Positions 16,269-25,783 of a stretch of DNA of 64,000 nucleotides are shown here, piece by piece (within the stretch, counting starts at the first letter, position 1; every line of letters starts with the position of its first letter). A program made the position numbers and the translations under genes. A model generated the notes under the pieces. That model did no database searches. It was not told the origin of the DNA and saw only the letters and a list, made by a program, of their open reading frames with translations. This stretch comes from Colwellia psychrerythraea (GTDB taxonomy: Bacteria; Pseudomonadota; Gammaproteobacteria; Enterobacterales; Alteromonadaceae): NCBI RefSeq assembly GCF_000764225.1, contig NZ_JQED01000035.1, positions 1 to 64,000 of the forward strand, written 5' to 3'.

Positions 16269-17255
16269 ATGAATACAGATCAAGCTTTAGCGTTACATGA
16301 AAGCTCAACTATTTTCGACGGTTTAGTCATCGCAAAATGGAACCGAGATTTATTTGAAGACATGGCTAAAGGTGGCTTAACGGCTGCCAACTGTACCGTA
16401 TCAGTGTGGGAAGGATTTAAAGACACCATCGACAACATCACCGAGTTTAATCAATTCTTTTGTGATAACAGTGATTTGATAATGCCTGTGCATACAACTG
16501 CAGATATAGCTAAAGCAAAAGAGCAGGGTAAAACTGGCATTATTTTAGGTTTTCAAAATGCCAATGCTTTTGAAGATAAAATTGGCTATGTCGAAATATT
16601 CAAAAAACTGGGTGTTGGCATTGTTCAAATGGCCTACAACACGCAAAACCTTGTTGGTACAGGTTGTTATGAACGCGATGGTGGATTATCTGGCTTTGGC
16701 CGTGAAATCGTCGCTGAAATGAACCGCGTTGGCATTATGTGTGATTTATCACATGTTGGTCCAAAAACCTCAGAAGAAGTTATTTTAGCATCAACTAAAC
16801 CAGTGTGTTATTCACACTGTTTACCTTACGGGCTAAAAGAACATCCGCGCAATAAAAAAGATGAAGAGTTACGTTTTATTGCCGAACATGGCGGTTTTAT
16901 TGGCGTAACTATGTTTGCACCTTTCTTAAAAAATGGCATTGACTCTACGGTTGATGACTATGTTGAAGCGATAGATTATGTCATCAATATTGCTGGGGAA
17001 GACTGTGTTGGCATTGGTACAGATTTTACTCAAGGCCATGATCAAGCGTTCTTCGATATGCTGACTCATGATAAGGGTTATGCGCGTAACTTAACCAACT
17101 TTGGCAAAATAATAAATCCTGAGGGCATTCGTACCTTAGGTGAATTTCCTAACCTGACCGCTACTATGTTAAAGCATGGCTGGTCTGAATCTAAAATTAA
17201 AAAAATCATGGGCGAGAACTGGGTTCGCGTTCTAAAAGACGTCTGGGGAGAATAG
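16269..17255 (+). CDS. M19 (membrane dipeptidase)-like protein of the betaine operon, altered metal site
   Basis: TIM-barrel metallo-hydrolase-like protein of 328 residues. It shows the M19 features CDLSHVG, a second histidine in YSHC, and GTDF. However, the N-terminal metal motif HxD of renal dipeptidases is replaced (IFDGLVIAKWN), and the usual bridging glutamate region reads LGFQNA. So the binuclear zinc site looks incomplete and the true activity is uncertain. A homologue occupies the same place, next to a V4R protein and dgcA, in Pseudomonas. It is the first gene of the plus-strand operon, with a 3-base gap to the next gene and a long leader upstream. Confidence 0.85.
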   Translation: MNTDQALALHESSTIFDGLVIAKWNRDLFEDMAKGGLTAANCTVSVWEGFKDTIDNITEFNQFFCDNSDLIMPVHTTADIAKAKEQGKTGIILGFQNANAFEDKIGYVEIFKKLGVGIVQMAYNTQNLVGTGCYERDGGLSGFGREIVAEMNRVGIMCDLSHVGPKTSEEVILASTKPVCYSHCLPYGLKEHPRNKKDEELRFIAEHGGFIGVTMFAPFLKNGIDSTVDDYVEAIDYVINIAGEDCVGIGTDFTQGHDQAFFDMLTHDKGYARNLTNFGKIINPEGIRTLGEFPNLTATMLKHGWSESKIKKIMGENWVRVLKDVWGE

Positions 17256-17258
17256 ACA

Positions 17259-17813
17259 ATGAGTAAATTAAATAGCCTGAATACTGCGAGCCACAGCCCT
17301 GATATGCCAATCTTAGTTGACAATGAGACGGGTGTTTGGACTACCGATGCTTTGCCAATGTTATATGTACCGCGTCACTTTTTTGTTAATAACCATATGG
17401 GCATCGAAGAAGAGCTAGGCGCTGAAAAATACGCTGAAGTTTTGTATAAAGCGGGATATAAATCTGCTTTTTACTGGTGTGAAAAAGAAGGTGAAGAGCA
17501 CGGTATCGGTGGCGAAGAGTTGTTTGAACATTACATGAAACGTTTGTCACAACGTGGCTGGGGGTTTTTCATCACTGAAGAACTTGACCTTGAAGCCGGT
17601 ACTGCAAAAGTTCGATTAGAAAATTCTGCTTTTGTTTATCAATACGGCAAGGTTAATCGCAAAGTTGATTATATGTTTACAGGGTGGTTTGCGGGAGCAA
17701 TGGATCAAATTGCTGCAACGCTAGGTTACCCAGTGAAAACCTTTGCACAGCAAACACAATGTGCTGCTGAAGAAGGTTGTGATGTGGGTTACTTTGAAGT
17801 AACACCAATCTAA
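17259..17813 (+). CDS. V4R/DUF5943-type protein of the betaine operon
   Basis: Protein of 184 residues. The C-terminal half resembles the 4-vinyl-reductase (V4R) small-ligand domain, with two late cysteines in TQCAAEEGCDVGYFEV. It starts 3 bases after the dipeptidase-like gene and is followed by dgcA after 50 bases. The three genes keep the order known around Pseudomonas dgcA (PA5396-PA5398). V4R domains bind small hydrophobic or metal-containing ligands; no enzymatic role is known here. Confidence 0.8.
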   Translation: MSKLNSLNTASHSPDMPILVDNETGVWTTDALPMLYVPRHFFVNNHMGIEEELGAEKYAEVLYKAGYKSAFYWCEKEGEEHGIGGEELFEHYMKRLSQRGWGFFITEELDLEAGTAKVRLENSAFVYQYGKVNRKVDYMFTGWFAGAMDQIAATLGYPVKTFAQQTQCAAEEGCDVGYFEVTPI

Positions 17814-17863
17814 CTTTTTTTACAAACAGCTTTTAAAAGAACTATAAATATCAGGAGCTCATC

Positions 17864-19924
17864 ATGGCGCAGTTCGATGCACTATTTCAGCCATTAAAAA
17901 TAAATAATCTTACCATACGTAATCGTGTGGTAAGTACGGCACACGCCGAAGTATATGCTACCGAGGGTGGCATGACGACCGAACGATATGTTAAATATTA
18001 CGAAGAAAAAGCCAAAGGTGGGGTTGGTCTATCAATTTGTGGTGGCTCGAGTGTCGTATCGATTGACAGCCCACAAGATTGGTGGAAGTCAGTTAACTTG
18101 TCTACCGACAGGATCATTCCTCATTTTCAAAATTTAGCCGATGCTGTGCATAAGCACGGCGGTAAAATAATGATTCAAATTACTCATATGGGACGTCGTT
18201 CTCGTTGGGATGGTGGTAATTGGTCTACTTTACTTAGTCCAAGTGGTATTCGTGAACCAGTGCATCGCGCTACCTGTAAAACTATCGAAATTGAAGAGAT
18301 GCAACGCATTGTCGGAGATTACGCTAAAGCAGCTGGTCGTGCAAAAGCTGGTGGTTTAGATGGTATAGAACTGTCTGCCGTACATCAGCATTTAATCGAT
18401 CAATTCTGGAGCCCTCGTGTTAACCAGCGTGATGATGAGTACGGTGGAAGTTTCGAAAACAGAATGCGTTTTGGTATGGAAGTATTACACGCTATCCGTG
18501 AAGAAGTGGGCCGTGATTTTGCTGTCGGTTTGCGTATTTGTGGTGATGAATTTCACCCGGATGGTTTAAATCATGACGATATGAAGCAGATTGCTGAGTA
18601 TTATGATGCGACGGGGTTACTCGACTTCTTCAGCGTGATTGGCTCTGGCTGTGATACTCATAATACACTGGCCAATGTTATTCCGAATATGAGTTATCCG
18701 CCTGAACCGTTTTTACATTTAGCAGCAGGGATAAAAGAAGTTGTTAATGTCCCGGTAATGCATGCACAAAATATTAAAGATCCGAATCAAGCACAACGTA
18801 TTCTTGAAGCGGGGTATGTTGATTTTGTTGGTATGACTAGAGCCCATATTGCTGATCCGCATTTGATCGCTAAAATCAAACTGAACCAGGTAGATCAGAT
18901 AAAACAATGTGTGGGTGCTAACTATTGTATCGATCGTCAGTATCAAGGTTTAGATGTTCTGTGTATCCAAAACGCTGCGACATCACGTGAATCAACCATG
19001 CCGCACATTATTGAGAAAACCGAAGGTAAAGTCCGCAAGGTGGTGATTATTGGTGGTGGTCCTGCCGGTATGGAGTCTGCGAGAGTTTGTGCCGAGCGGG
19101 GGCATGACGTTATTTTAATTGAAAAAGCCCCTGAGTTAGGTGGTCAAATAACCATTGCGGCTAAAGCGCCACAACGCGATCAAATTGCTGGTATCACCCG
19201 TTGGTTTGCCTTAGAACTGGAACGCTTAGGGATCGACTTGCGTCTTAATACAACCGCTGATGAAGCCATGATTCGCAGCCTTAATGCTGATGTTGTTATT
19301 TTAGCTGTTGGTGGTCAACCTTTCTTAGCACAAAACCCGCATTGGGGTGTTGAAGAAGGTCTATCGGTGAGCACTTGGGATATTTTAAGTGGCAAGGTTG
19401 CACCAGGTAAAAATGTTTTAGTGTATGACACTATTTGTGAGTTTAGTGGTTTATCTGCTGCTGACTTTTTAGCACAAAATGGTTCATTGGTTGAGATGGT
19501 AACCGATGATATTAAGCCAGGTGCTGCAGTGGGTGGCACAACATTCCCAACCTATTACCGAAACTTGTACGAAAAAGAGGTGATCATGTCCTCGGATTTA
19601 ATACTAGAAAAGGTCTATCGTGAAGGCGATAAGGTTGTGGCAGTGTTAGAGAATGAATACACCGGACAGCAAGAAGAGCGTGTTGTTGATCAAGTTGTCA
19701 TTGAAAACGGTGTGCGTCCTGATGAAGAAATCTATCTGCAGTTGAAAGGTGATTCTCGCAACAAAGGGCAAATCGATATTGAAGCGCTATATGCAGCTTT
19801 ACCTCAGCCAATTCTGTCTGAAGAGGGCGAAGGTTACATACTCTATCGTATTGGTGATTGTGTATCGCAGCGTAATACTCATGCTGCAATATATGACGCA
19901 TTACGTTTATGTAAGGATTTCTAG
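17864..19924 (+). CDS. dgcA: Dimethylglycine demethylase subunit DgcA
   Basis: Protein of 686 residues built like trimethylamine dehydrogenase and 2,4-dienoyl-CoA reductase. It has an N-terminal FMN-binding TIM barrel of the old-yellow-enzyme type (about 1-345), an iron-sulfur linker (about 349-367) and a C-terminal FAD/NAD domain beginning VVIIGGGPAGMESA near 390. DgcA with DgcB converts dimethylglycine to sarcosine, releasing a C1 unit. The linker reads CVGANYC with a further Cys367. In trimethylamine dehydrogenase the same stretch is CxxCxxC, so one of four cluster ligands is alanine (Ala352) here. AGGAG lies before the ATG. Membership in the operon and the downstream dgcB support the assignment. 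Confidence 0.92.
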   Translation: MAQFDALFQPLKINNLTIRNRVVSTAHAEVYATEGGMTTERYVKYYEEKAKGGVGLSICGGSSVVSIDSPQDWWKSVNLSTDRIIPHFQNLADAVHKHGGKIMIQITHMGRRSRWDGGNWSTLLSPSGIREPVHRATCKTIEIEEMQRIVGDYAKAAGRAKAGGLDGIELSAVHQHLIDQFWSPRVNQRDDEYGGSFENRMRFGMEVLHAIREEVGRDFAVGLRICGDEFHPDGLNHDDMKQIAEYYDATGLLDFFSVIGSGCDTHNTLANVIPNMSYPPEPFLHLAAGIKEVVNVPVMHAQNIKDPNQAQRILEAGYVDFVGMTRAHIADPHLIAKIKLNQVDQIKQCVGANYCIDRQYQGLDVLCIQNAATSRESTMPHIIEKTEGKVRKVVIIGGGPAGMESARVCAERGHDVILIEKAPELGGQITIAAKAPQRDQIAGITRWFALELERLGIDLRLNTTADEAMIRSLNADVVILAVGGQPFLAQNPHWGVEEGLSVSTWDILSGKVAPGKNVLVYDTICEFSGLSAADFLAQNGSLVEMVTDDIKPGAAVGGTTFPTYYRNLYEKEVIMSSDLILEKVYREGDKVVAVLENEYTGQQEERVVDQVVIENGVRPDEEIYLQLKGDSRNKGQIDIEALYAALPQPILSEEGEGYILYRIGDCVSQRNTHAAIYDALRLCKDF

Positions 19925-19941
19925 CTTTAGCAGCTTTTACA

Positions 19942-20016
19942 ATGTATATCACCGTTCTGTGCGGTGATATACATATCCAAGACATCTGAATACGCATCTT
20001 CAAGTTGCTTGGATAT
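19942..20016. repeat. Hairpin pair between dgcA and dgcB, possible REP/MITE-like element
   Basis: A perfect 13-bp stem (19942-19954 with 19962-19974, loop TTCTGTG) is followed directly by a 9-bp inverted repeat, ATATCCAAG (19973-19981) with CTTGGATAT (20008-20016). The enclosed AAGTTGCTTGGATATAC recalls short palindromic repeats dispersed in related genomes (from memory, not checked). It could insulate or tune expression of dgcB. Confidence 0.45.
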
Positions 20017-20044
20017 ACACCTAGGATAATTAATAGGTCTTGTT

Positions 20045-22018
20045 ATGTCATCATCCGAATTTCTTTCCCAATTTTTGTTTACTCTAATTACGTTCGCCTT
20101 GCTGTTGACGTTAGTTGGTGCAGTTAAACGTATATTGCTGTGGTCACAAGGGCAGTCATCAACTATACATTGGCTTGGGTTGTTACAAATCCCTCGCCGC
20201 TACTTGGTTGACTTACATCATGTTGTCGCCCGTGATAAATATATGTCTAATACCCACGTTGCTACGGCGGGTGGTTTTGTGTTGTCTGCGATATTAATCA
20301 TATTGCTTTATGTATTTCAGCTAAAACTGCAAATATTGACTTGGACACTGCTTGGTTCTTCATTATTAATGTTTGTCGGTAGTCTTTTTGTGATGAGAAG
20401 ACGTCGTAATCCGCCGCCTAATTTATCCTTAGGTAAATGGCAGCGATTACCGAAAAGCCTGATGGTTTTTTCATTGAGTTTTTTTATCCTCACTTTACCA
20501 GCAACGGGAATATTGCCGAGCGATACTGGCGGTTGGTTATTAGCAGTACTGCTAGTTGTTGGCATTATTTGGGGTATTGGCGAAATGTTTTTCGGCATGA
20601 CCTGGGGCGGACCGATGAAACATGCTTTTGCCGGAGCATTGCATTTGGGCTTACATCGACGACAAGAACGCTTTGGAGACGGACAGTCAACAGGATTAAA
20701 AGCGATAGACTTAAACGCGAAAAAACTTGGTGTAGAAAAGCCAATCGACTTTAAGTGGAATCAATTATTAAGTTTTGATGCGTGTGTTGAGTGTGGCCGT
20801 TGTGAAAAAAATTGTCCGGCATTTGCTGCAGGGCAGCCGTTAAACCCGAAAAAGCTGATCCAAGATATGGTGATTGGCATGGCGGGTGGTGATGATGCAA
20901 AATTTGCTGGCAGTCCTTATCCGGGTATCGAAGTGGGCACTCACAAAGGTGGTGCGATCATTCCTATTGTTAACGTCTTGGTAGAAAATGAGACCTTGTG
21001 GTCTTGTACCACTTGTCGCGCCTGTGTGGATGCCTGTCCCATGATGATTGAACATGTTGATGCCATTGTTGACATGCGTCGTTTTGAAACCATGGAAAAG
21101 GGACAAACCCCAGGCAAAGGCAGTGAAATTTTAGAGAACCTGAGCGCTACGGATAATCCGAATGGTTATGCGCCTAGTACTCGGATGAACTGGGCGGCAG
21201 ATCAAAACTTAACGGTATTTGGTCAAAATGTTGAAAAACAAGAAGTGACCCAAGCAGACGTATTGTTATGGATTGGTGATGCTGCTTTTGACATGCGCAA
21301 TCAGCGTACATTACGCGCCATTATAAAATTACTACGTGCAGCTGAGGTCAACTTTGCCGTGTTGGGTGATGCCGAATTTGATAGCGGTGACTTAGCAAGA
21401 CGATTAGGTGATGAAGCAACTTTTCAACGCTTAGCCACCAGTAATATTCGCACCATGAATAAATACCAATTTAAGACCATAGTTACGGCCGATCCGCATG
21501 CTTTTCACTGTCTTAAAAATGAGTATGTTGAGTTTGGTGGCCATTATAACGTGCTGCACCATACCGGCTTTTTTGCTGACTTGGTTAGTCAAAATAAACT
21601 TCAGTTAGACAATAGCAAAGAGCTGGCGTTGACCTATCATGATCCTTGTTATTTGGGTCGATATAACGGTGAATACGACGCCCCGAGGTTCTTATTAGAA
21701 AGCATGGGAGTCAAGATAAAAGAAATGGATCGCAGTAAATCAACCGCACGTTGTTGTGGCGGCGGCGGCGGAGCACCAGTTACCGATATTCCTGGTGAGC
21801 AACGTATTCCAGACATGCGAATGGCTGATGTTGTTGAAACCAATGCAGAGATTGTTGCGGTAGCCTGTCCGCAATGTAACTTGATGCTTGAAGGTGTGGT
21901 TGAACCACGACCTGAAGTGAAAGATATTGCAGAGTTAATGTTAGATGCACTCATTGAAGGTGTCGTTGAAAATACGGGCGAAGGTGTGGTTGCAAACGCG
22001 GTTGGGGGTGAAGTATGA
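20045..22018 (+). CDS. dgcB: Dimethylglycine demethylase electron-transfer subunit DgcB
   Basis: Protein of 657 residues. About five hydrophobic segments in the first 200 residues form a membrane anchor. Two [4Fe-4S] ferredoxin motifs follow: CVECGRCEKNC and CTTCRACVDACP. Two C-terminal CCG-type cysteine regions end the chain (HDPCYLGRYN with ARCCGGGGGAP, and ACPQCN). The layout is that of heterodisulfide-reductase-like Fe-S oxidoreductases (GlpC/HdrD type). It is thought to pass electrons from DgcA or the Etf-like pair to the quinone pool. It overlaps the next gene by 4 bases (ATGA). Confidence 0.9.
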   Translation: MSSSEFLSQFLFTLITFALLLTLVGAVKRILLWSQGQSSTIHWLGLLQIPRRYLVDLHHVVARDKYMSNTHVATAGGFVLSAILIILLYVFQLKLQILTWTLLGSSLLMFVGSLFVMRRRRNPPPNLSLGKWQRLPKSLMVFSLSFFILTLPATGILPSDTGGWLLAVLLVVGIIWGIGEMFFGMTWGGPMKHAFAGALHLGLHRRQERFGDGQSTGLKAIDLNAKKLGVEKPIDFKWNQLLSFDACVECGRCEKNCPAFAAGQPLNPKKLIQDMVIGMAGGDDAKFAGSPYPGIEVGTHKGGAIIPIVNVLVENETLWSCTTCRACVDACPMMIEHVDAIVDMRRFETMEKGQTPGKGSEILENLSATDNPNGYAPSTRMNWAADQNLTVFGQNVEKQEVTQADVLLWIGDAAFDMRNQRTLRAIIKLLRAAEVNFAVLGDAEFDSGDLARRLGDEATFQRLATSNIRTMNKYQFKTIVTADPHAFHCLKNEYVEFGGHYNVLHHTGFFADLVSQNKLQLDNSKELALTYHDPCYLGRYNGEYDAPRFLLESMGVKIKEMDRSKSTARCCGGGGGAPVTDIPGEQRIPDMRMADVVETNAEIVAVACPQCNLMLEGVVEPRPEVKDIAELMLDALIEGVVENTGEGVVANAVGGEV

Positions 22019-23250
22019 GTGAGTTATTCCGCCGAGATCCTCGCGCACAATGGATAGCACGTAATCGTCTGCATCCACTGCATCAAACTTTGGTTATTGG
22101 GCCAGTCTTTGGTCCGTCAGGTTTGCTGCGTAAAAACCTACATAGCATAGGTTTCATTGGACCAAATGGTTTAAAACGTATCGACCGTTCTGGTGCCTCT
22201 AATGATAGTGCTCAAGGTTCGCGTCGAGCAGCTGCAGCAAGCGAAGTGATATTGCCATTACATCAAGTGCTTGAACCAGCGTTTTATATCGTGGTGGTCT
22301 TAGACTTAGTTTCAGGGCGACTAAATGGTCATGATAAAGATACGCTTGGTCTGGCGCAGCAATTAGCGAATCGCAATGGCGGAGCAGGCGCAGTAGTCGC
22401 TATTGCCTTTGGTGAATTAAAAGATGATTCACTCGATAAAGCGGGTGTTGATCGATTGATCCACTTGGACAGTCCACACTATGAACAGTATAACCCTGAA
22501 CAGCGATGTAATGATTTACAGGTCATTGTTGATGATTTGAAGCCACAGCATATTCTGTTACCCGATAGTATCAATGGTGGTGGTGATTTAGGTCGTCGCT
22601 TAGCGACTAAACTTCAGCAACGACCAGCTTGTGGCGTATGGAAATTAATTGACGATACCGTGACATGTCGTGGCAGTGCCGGAAAAAGTGATATCACTCG
22701 TCCGTTAAGTCAACTAATGCTGGTAATGGAAGAGTGTAGTGAGCCTATTAGTGAAACGCGACATGAAAACATCGTGATTCCACAGGATACAAGCCAATTT
22801 ACTGGGGCTAAATTAATCGATCAAGGCAATATTAGTGTTGACCCGAATGCTATTCCGCTAGCAGAAGCAGGTTTTATTCTTTCAGGCGGTAATGGTATTA
22901 ACGATTGGCCGCAGTTTCATCACACCGCCAGTGTGTTGGGGGCAACGGAAGGGGCGAGCCGAGTCGCGGTAGATGATGGCAACATGCCACGTGAGCGACA
23001 AGTTGGTGCCACTGGTACTTGGGTAACGGCGCAAGTATATATTGCGGTTGGTATATCAGGGGCAATCCAGCACATGCAAGGTATCGGACAATGTGAAAAA
23101 GTGGTAGCTATCAATACCGATGAAGGCTGTGATATGGTCAAACGTGCTGATTTAAGCGCCATTGGCGACAGTACTGAAATACTCACACGATTAGTTGAAT
23201 TGATTGAACAAAGAAAACAAACCATTAATGGGGGAGCGACAAATGACTAA
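22015..23250 (+). CDS. Electron transfer flavoprotein alpha-like subunit (betaine cluster)
   Basis: Protein of 411 residues. The C-terminal FAD domain carries the EtfA features: AEAGFILSGGNGI, then VDDGNMPRERQVGATGTWV and YIAVGISGAIQHMQGI, followed by INTD. The N-terminal 70 residues are an extra region absent from housekeeping EtfA. It starts inside the dgcB stop and overlaps the beta-like gene, so the three are coupled. It corresponds in order to the Etf-like genes after Pseudomonas dgcB. Role inferred: electron transfer for dimethylglycine demethylation. Confidence 0.88.
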   Translation: MSELFRRDPRAQWIARNRLHPLHQTLVIGPVFGPSGLLRKNLHSIGFIGPNGLKRIDRSGASNDSAQGSRRAAAASEVILPLHQVLEPAFYIVVVLDLVSGRLNGHDKDTLGLAQQLANRNGGAGAVVAIAFGELKDDSLDKAGVDRLIHLDSPHYEQYNPEQRCNDLQVIVDDLKPQHILLPDSINGGGDLGRRLATKLQQRPACGVWKLIDDTVTCRGSAGKSDITRPLSQLMLVMEECSEPISETRHENIVIPQDTSQFTGAKLIDQGNISVDPNAIPLAEAGFILSGGNGINDWPQFHHTASVLGATEGASRVAVDDGNMPRERQVGATGTWVTAQVYIAVGISGAIQHMQGIGQCEKVVAINTDEGCDMVKRADLSAIGDSTEILTRLVELIEQRKQTINGGATND

Positions 23251-24034
23251 TGACAACTTGTCGGTGATATCGTTAGTTTCTATTGGTGAGCATCCAACAT
23301 CTCGTCGCCCAAGACGTGCTGAGCAAGATGCTAGAGCTATTGAGTTAGGTATTAAACTTGTTGGTGAAAATTTACAAACCTTGCACGCAGGAGAATTGCC
23401 TGACGATGCTAACCAACAAACTGCATTACGAAGTTACCTTGGCATGGGGCTTGCTGAAATGAATTTGTTAGAAATGCCAGCACAAGCCGATGCCGTTCTG
23501 GTTATTGCTGAACATTTAAAGCAGCAAAACCCAGATGTTATTTTAACAGGAGTACGCGCAGAAAGTGGTGAATCATCGGGTATGTTGCCGTATTTATTAG
23601 CTGAGCATCTGGGTATGGCTATGGTGACTTCAATTGCTGATATTTTATCTGTTGATGAAGCGAATCAACAAGCCGAAGTATTACAAGCTTTACCGCGCGG
23701 TCAACGACGTAAATTAATCGTTGATTTACCTTTTGTTGCGAGTGTCGACATGGCTGCCGCTATGCCAAGACAAAGCGCTTTTGGCCCTGCGATGCGAGGT
23801 TTACTGGACACAGCTGTGGCAGGTGATTTTGCTGATGAAGAAGCTTCAACCTGGCAAACAAGTAATGCTAAAAAACGTCCTAAACGGCTAAAAATAATCA
23901 AAGCGAAAACCGCGGCAGATCGTTTTAAAGCTGCAACAGCTAAAGCTTCTGGCGGTGGTGGTAAAGTGGTCCATGGCGTTGAAGAGTCAGCACAAGCTAT
24001 TTTAGATTTGCTGGTGGAAGAAGGCTTGGTATAG
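23243..24034 (+). CDS. Electron transfer flavoprotein beta-like subunit (betaine cluster)
   Basis: EtfB-like protein of 263 residues. The nucleotide-binding part includes YLGMGLAEMNLLEMP, PDVILTGVRAESGESSGMLPY and LAEHLGMAMVTSI. The frame extends to 23204, but the ATG at 23243 has GGGGGAG at ideal spacing and overlaps the alpha-like gene by only 8 bases, so it is preferred. The C-terminus is lysine- and alanine-rich. It pairs with the preceding gene and closes the dipeptidase-dgcAB-etf operon. Confidence 0.85.
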   Translation: MTNDNLSVISLVSIGEHPTSRRPRRAEQDARAIELGIKLVGENLQTLHAGELPDDANQQTALRSYLGMGLAEMNLLEMPAQADAVLVIAEHLKQQNPDVILTGVRAESGESSGMLPYLLAEHLGMAMVTSIADILSVDEANQQAEVLQALPRGQRRKLIVDLPFVASVDMAAAMPRQSAFGPAMRGLLDTAVAGDFADEEASTWQTSNAKKRPKRLKIIKAKTAADRFKAATAKASGGGGKVVHGVEESAQAILDLLVEEGLV

Positions 24035-24046
24035 TTAATTAACTAC

Positions 24047-24092
24047 CATAGAGGTTAAGGTAGTTATTGATTTTAGCTACTTAGTCTCTATG
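24047..24092 (+). terminator. Possible hairpin after the etf-like genes
   Basis: CATAGAG (24047-24053) pairs with CTCTATG (24086-24092), with an inner GTAG/CTAC pairing. It follows the beta-like stop by 13 bases. There is no T run, so this is a weak call. Confidence 0.3.
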
Positions 24093-24174
24093 CGGTAACT
24101 ACGTGCTTTGCTCGTAAATCTCCTTTGAGATCATAGAAAACTTATTCATATTTATCACAGTTGGAGAGTACACT

Positions 24175-25374
24175 TTGCGAGTTGCTGCTGTTTTTGGTCT
24201 GAACCAAATCGTTAGTCACGGATTTGGACTCTTTCTCTTTGCTGCTTTAGTGCCACTAATGCGAGAGTCTATTGCCATTACTAATTGGCATATAGCTGCT
24301 ATTGGTGCACTGACCCAATTGTCATACCTTGCTGGGGCATTATTACTCGGGTTTATTGGCAATAAAGTCTGCTCTACACGATTGGTCCTGACCACGGGCT
24401 CACTCACCACTATGATGCTATTCAGCATGTCGCAATTACAAAGTCCGTTAATTATTACCATGGTATTGGTGTTGTTAGCTGCCAGTGCTTCAATTAGTTG
24501 GGGCGCTATTGTTGAAATTCTTGGACGACACGCTAAACCTGAACGATGCTCAACTTATTTGTCTTTTGCTTCAAGTGGTACTGCTTGGGGGTATGGACTT
24601 AATGGTTTACTTATTTTATTGGTAGTGCCTTTACTTGGTTGGCAGCGTAGCTGGCAAATTGCCGCAGTATTTGGCTTGATAGTGGTACTATTTACTTGGC
24701 GTTTGTTAACCAAATTGAACCGTCAGCCAGCAACTCATACCACCTCCACACAAGCCATGATCCCAGCTGCAGAGCTATTTTCTACTATTATAAGAGAGCG
24801 TACCGCACTGTTTGCCTGTGTTGTGAGTTTTTTACTTGGATTTTCTACTATGCCGTTTGCTAACTGGCTGAGTACTTATCTGAATGAATTGCAATTACCC
24901 GCCACACTTGGCGGCTATACCTGGACCGTTGCCGGTGTAACCGGCATGTTCGCTGGGGTTATTACGGGTTGGATTGCTGATCGTACTAACCATGCTACGG
25001 CGTTAATAATCATCTTTACCGGTTTTGCGCTCAGTTTGATGGCCTTTATTTATGATCCTACTCAATTTGCTGTTTTAGCGGGTATTGGTTATGGCTTGAT
25101 GTATTTTCCTGTCTGGGGCATTTTAGCTGGTTGGATTAGACAAGCCTTTTCTTCGACTGCCACCATGCAAATTTGTAGTATCTGCATGGTTACCTTTGGC
25201 TTGGGCGGAGCCTTGGGTAATCTAATCGCTGGATTTATTCGAGATACTACTGGCTCTTTGGCGCTTGTTTATGTACTTGTGACAATAGCGGTAATATTAA
25301 TGGTATTACTCACCTTAATCATAATGCGGGTGGGCTCTAGTCGAGCGAATAAGCAATTACTTACTGATAGTTAA
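24175..25374 (+). CDS. MFS transporter (YbfB/YjiJ-like)
   Basis: Major facilitator protein of 399 residues with about 12 hydrophobic segments. The loop between segments 2 and 3 is GNKVCSTRLVL, and the second half begins near a WIADRTNHA motif. The start is a TTG with GGAGAG six bases upstream; no ATG lies nearby. It follows the betaine operon by 140 bases in the same direction and may export or import a pathway compound, but the substrate is unknown. Confidence 0.8.
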   Translation: MRVAAVFGLNQIVSHGFGLFLFAALVPLMRESIAITNWHIAAIGALTQLSYLAGALLLGFIGNKVCSTRLVLTTGSLTTMMLFSMSQLQSPLIITMVLVLLAASASISWGAIVEILGRHAKPERCSTYLSFASSGTAWGYGLNGLLILLVVPLLGWQRSWQIAAVFGLIVVLFTWRLLTKLNRQPATHTTSTQAMIPAAELFSTIIRERTALFACVVSFLLGFSTMPFANWLSTYLNELQLPATLGGYTWTVAGVTGMFAGVITGWIADRTNHATALIIIFTGFALSLMAFIYDPTQFAVLAGIGYGLMYFPVWGILAGWIRQAFSSTATMQICSICMVTFGLGGALGNLIAGFIRDTTGSLALVYVLVTIAVILMVLLTLIIMRVGSSRANKQLLTDS

Positions 25375-25733
25375 AGAAACGCGGTTAAGCAATTTAGTAA
25401 AAAGCTATCACGCTATTAATTGCCTTATTTAGAACCGATATCTTACCTTGACTATTCAATTCAAAGACCTAATGAATTTACCTCCTTTTCGACATGCGTT
25501 GGCATTTGAAATACCTTGCATCTCCCCTGAGTTTTGCATGAACCTTTGTTGTTCATGCGATTGTTATAAGACATGTTATTGCGTTCAAAACTATTCATTT
25601 TCTGCTGCGACGGAAATATTTTAAGCGTGATTTTAAGAGGTTGATTGTACTTTAGATTGTATCTAATATTGTATTTTAAATGATTGAAATGGAGCTAAGT
25701 AGGCTGAATAAATAAAGGAGTGGGAGAGGAAAT
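25375..25733. other. Interval between convergent MFS and porin genes
   Basis: About 360 bases without a supported gene. It contains a perfect 8-bp hairpin GCATGAAC/GTTCATGC (25536-25543 with 25551-25558, 7-base loop) that may end the MFS transcript; no T run follows. Confidence 0.45.
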
Positions 25734-25769
25734 TGCCGTATTAAAGCAGGTCACTACTCAAATACGGCA
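25734..25769 (-). terminator. Inverted repeat downstream of the porin gene
   Basis: TGCCGTATT (25734-25742) and AATACGGCA (25761-25769) form a 9-bp stem with an 18-base loop about 15 bases past the porin stop. The minus strand continues ATTTCCTC, so it is a plausible but imperfect terminator. Confidence 0.5.
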
Positions 25770-25783
25770 TAAATAAGAAAGGC

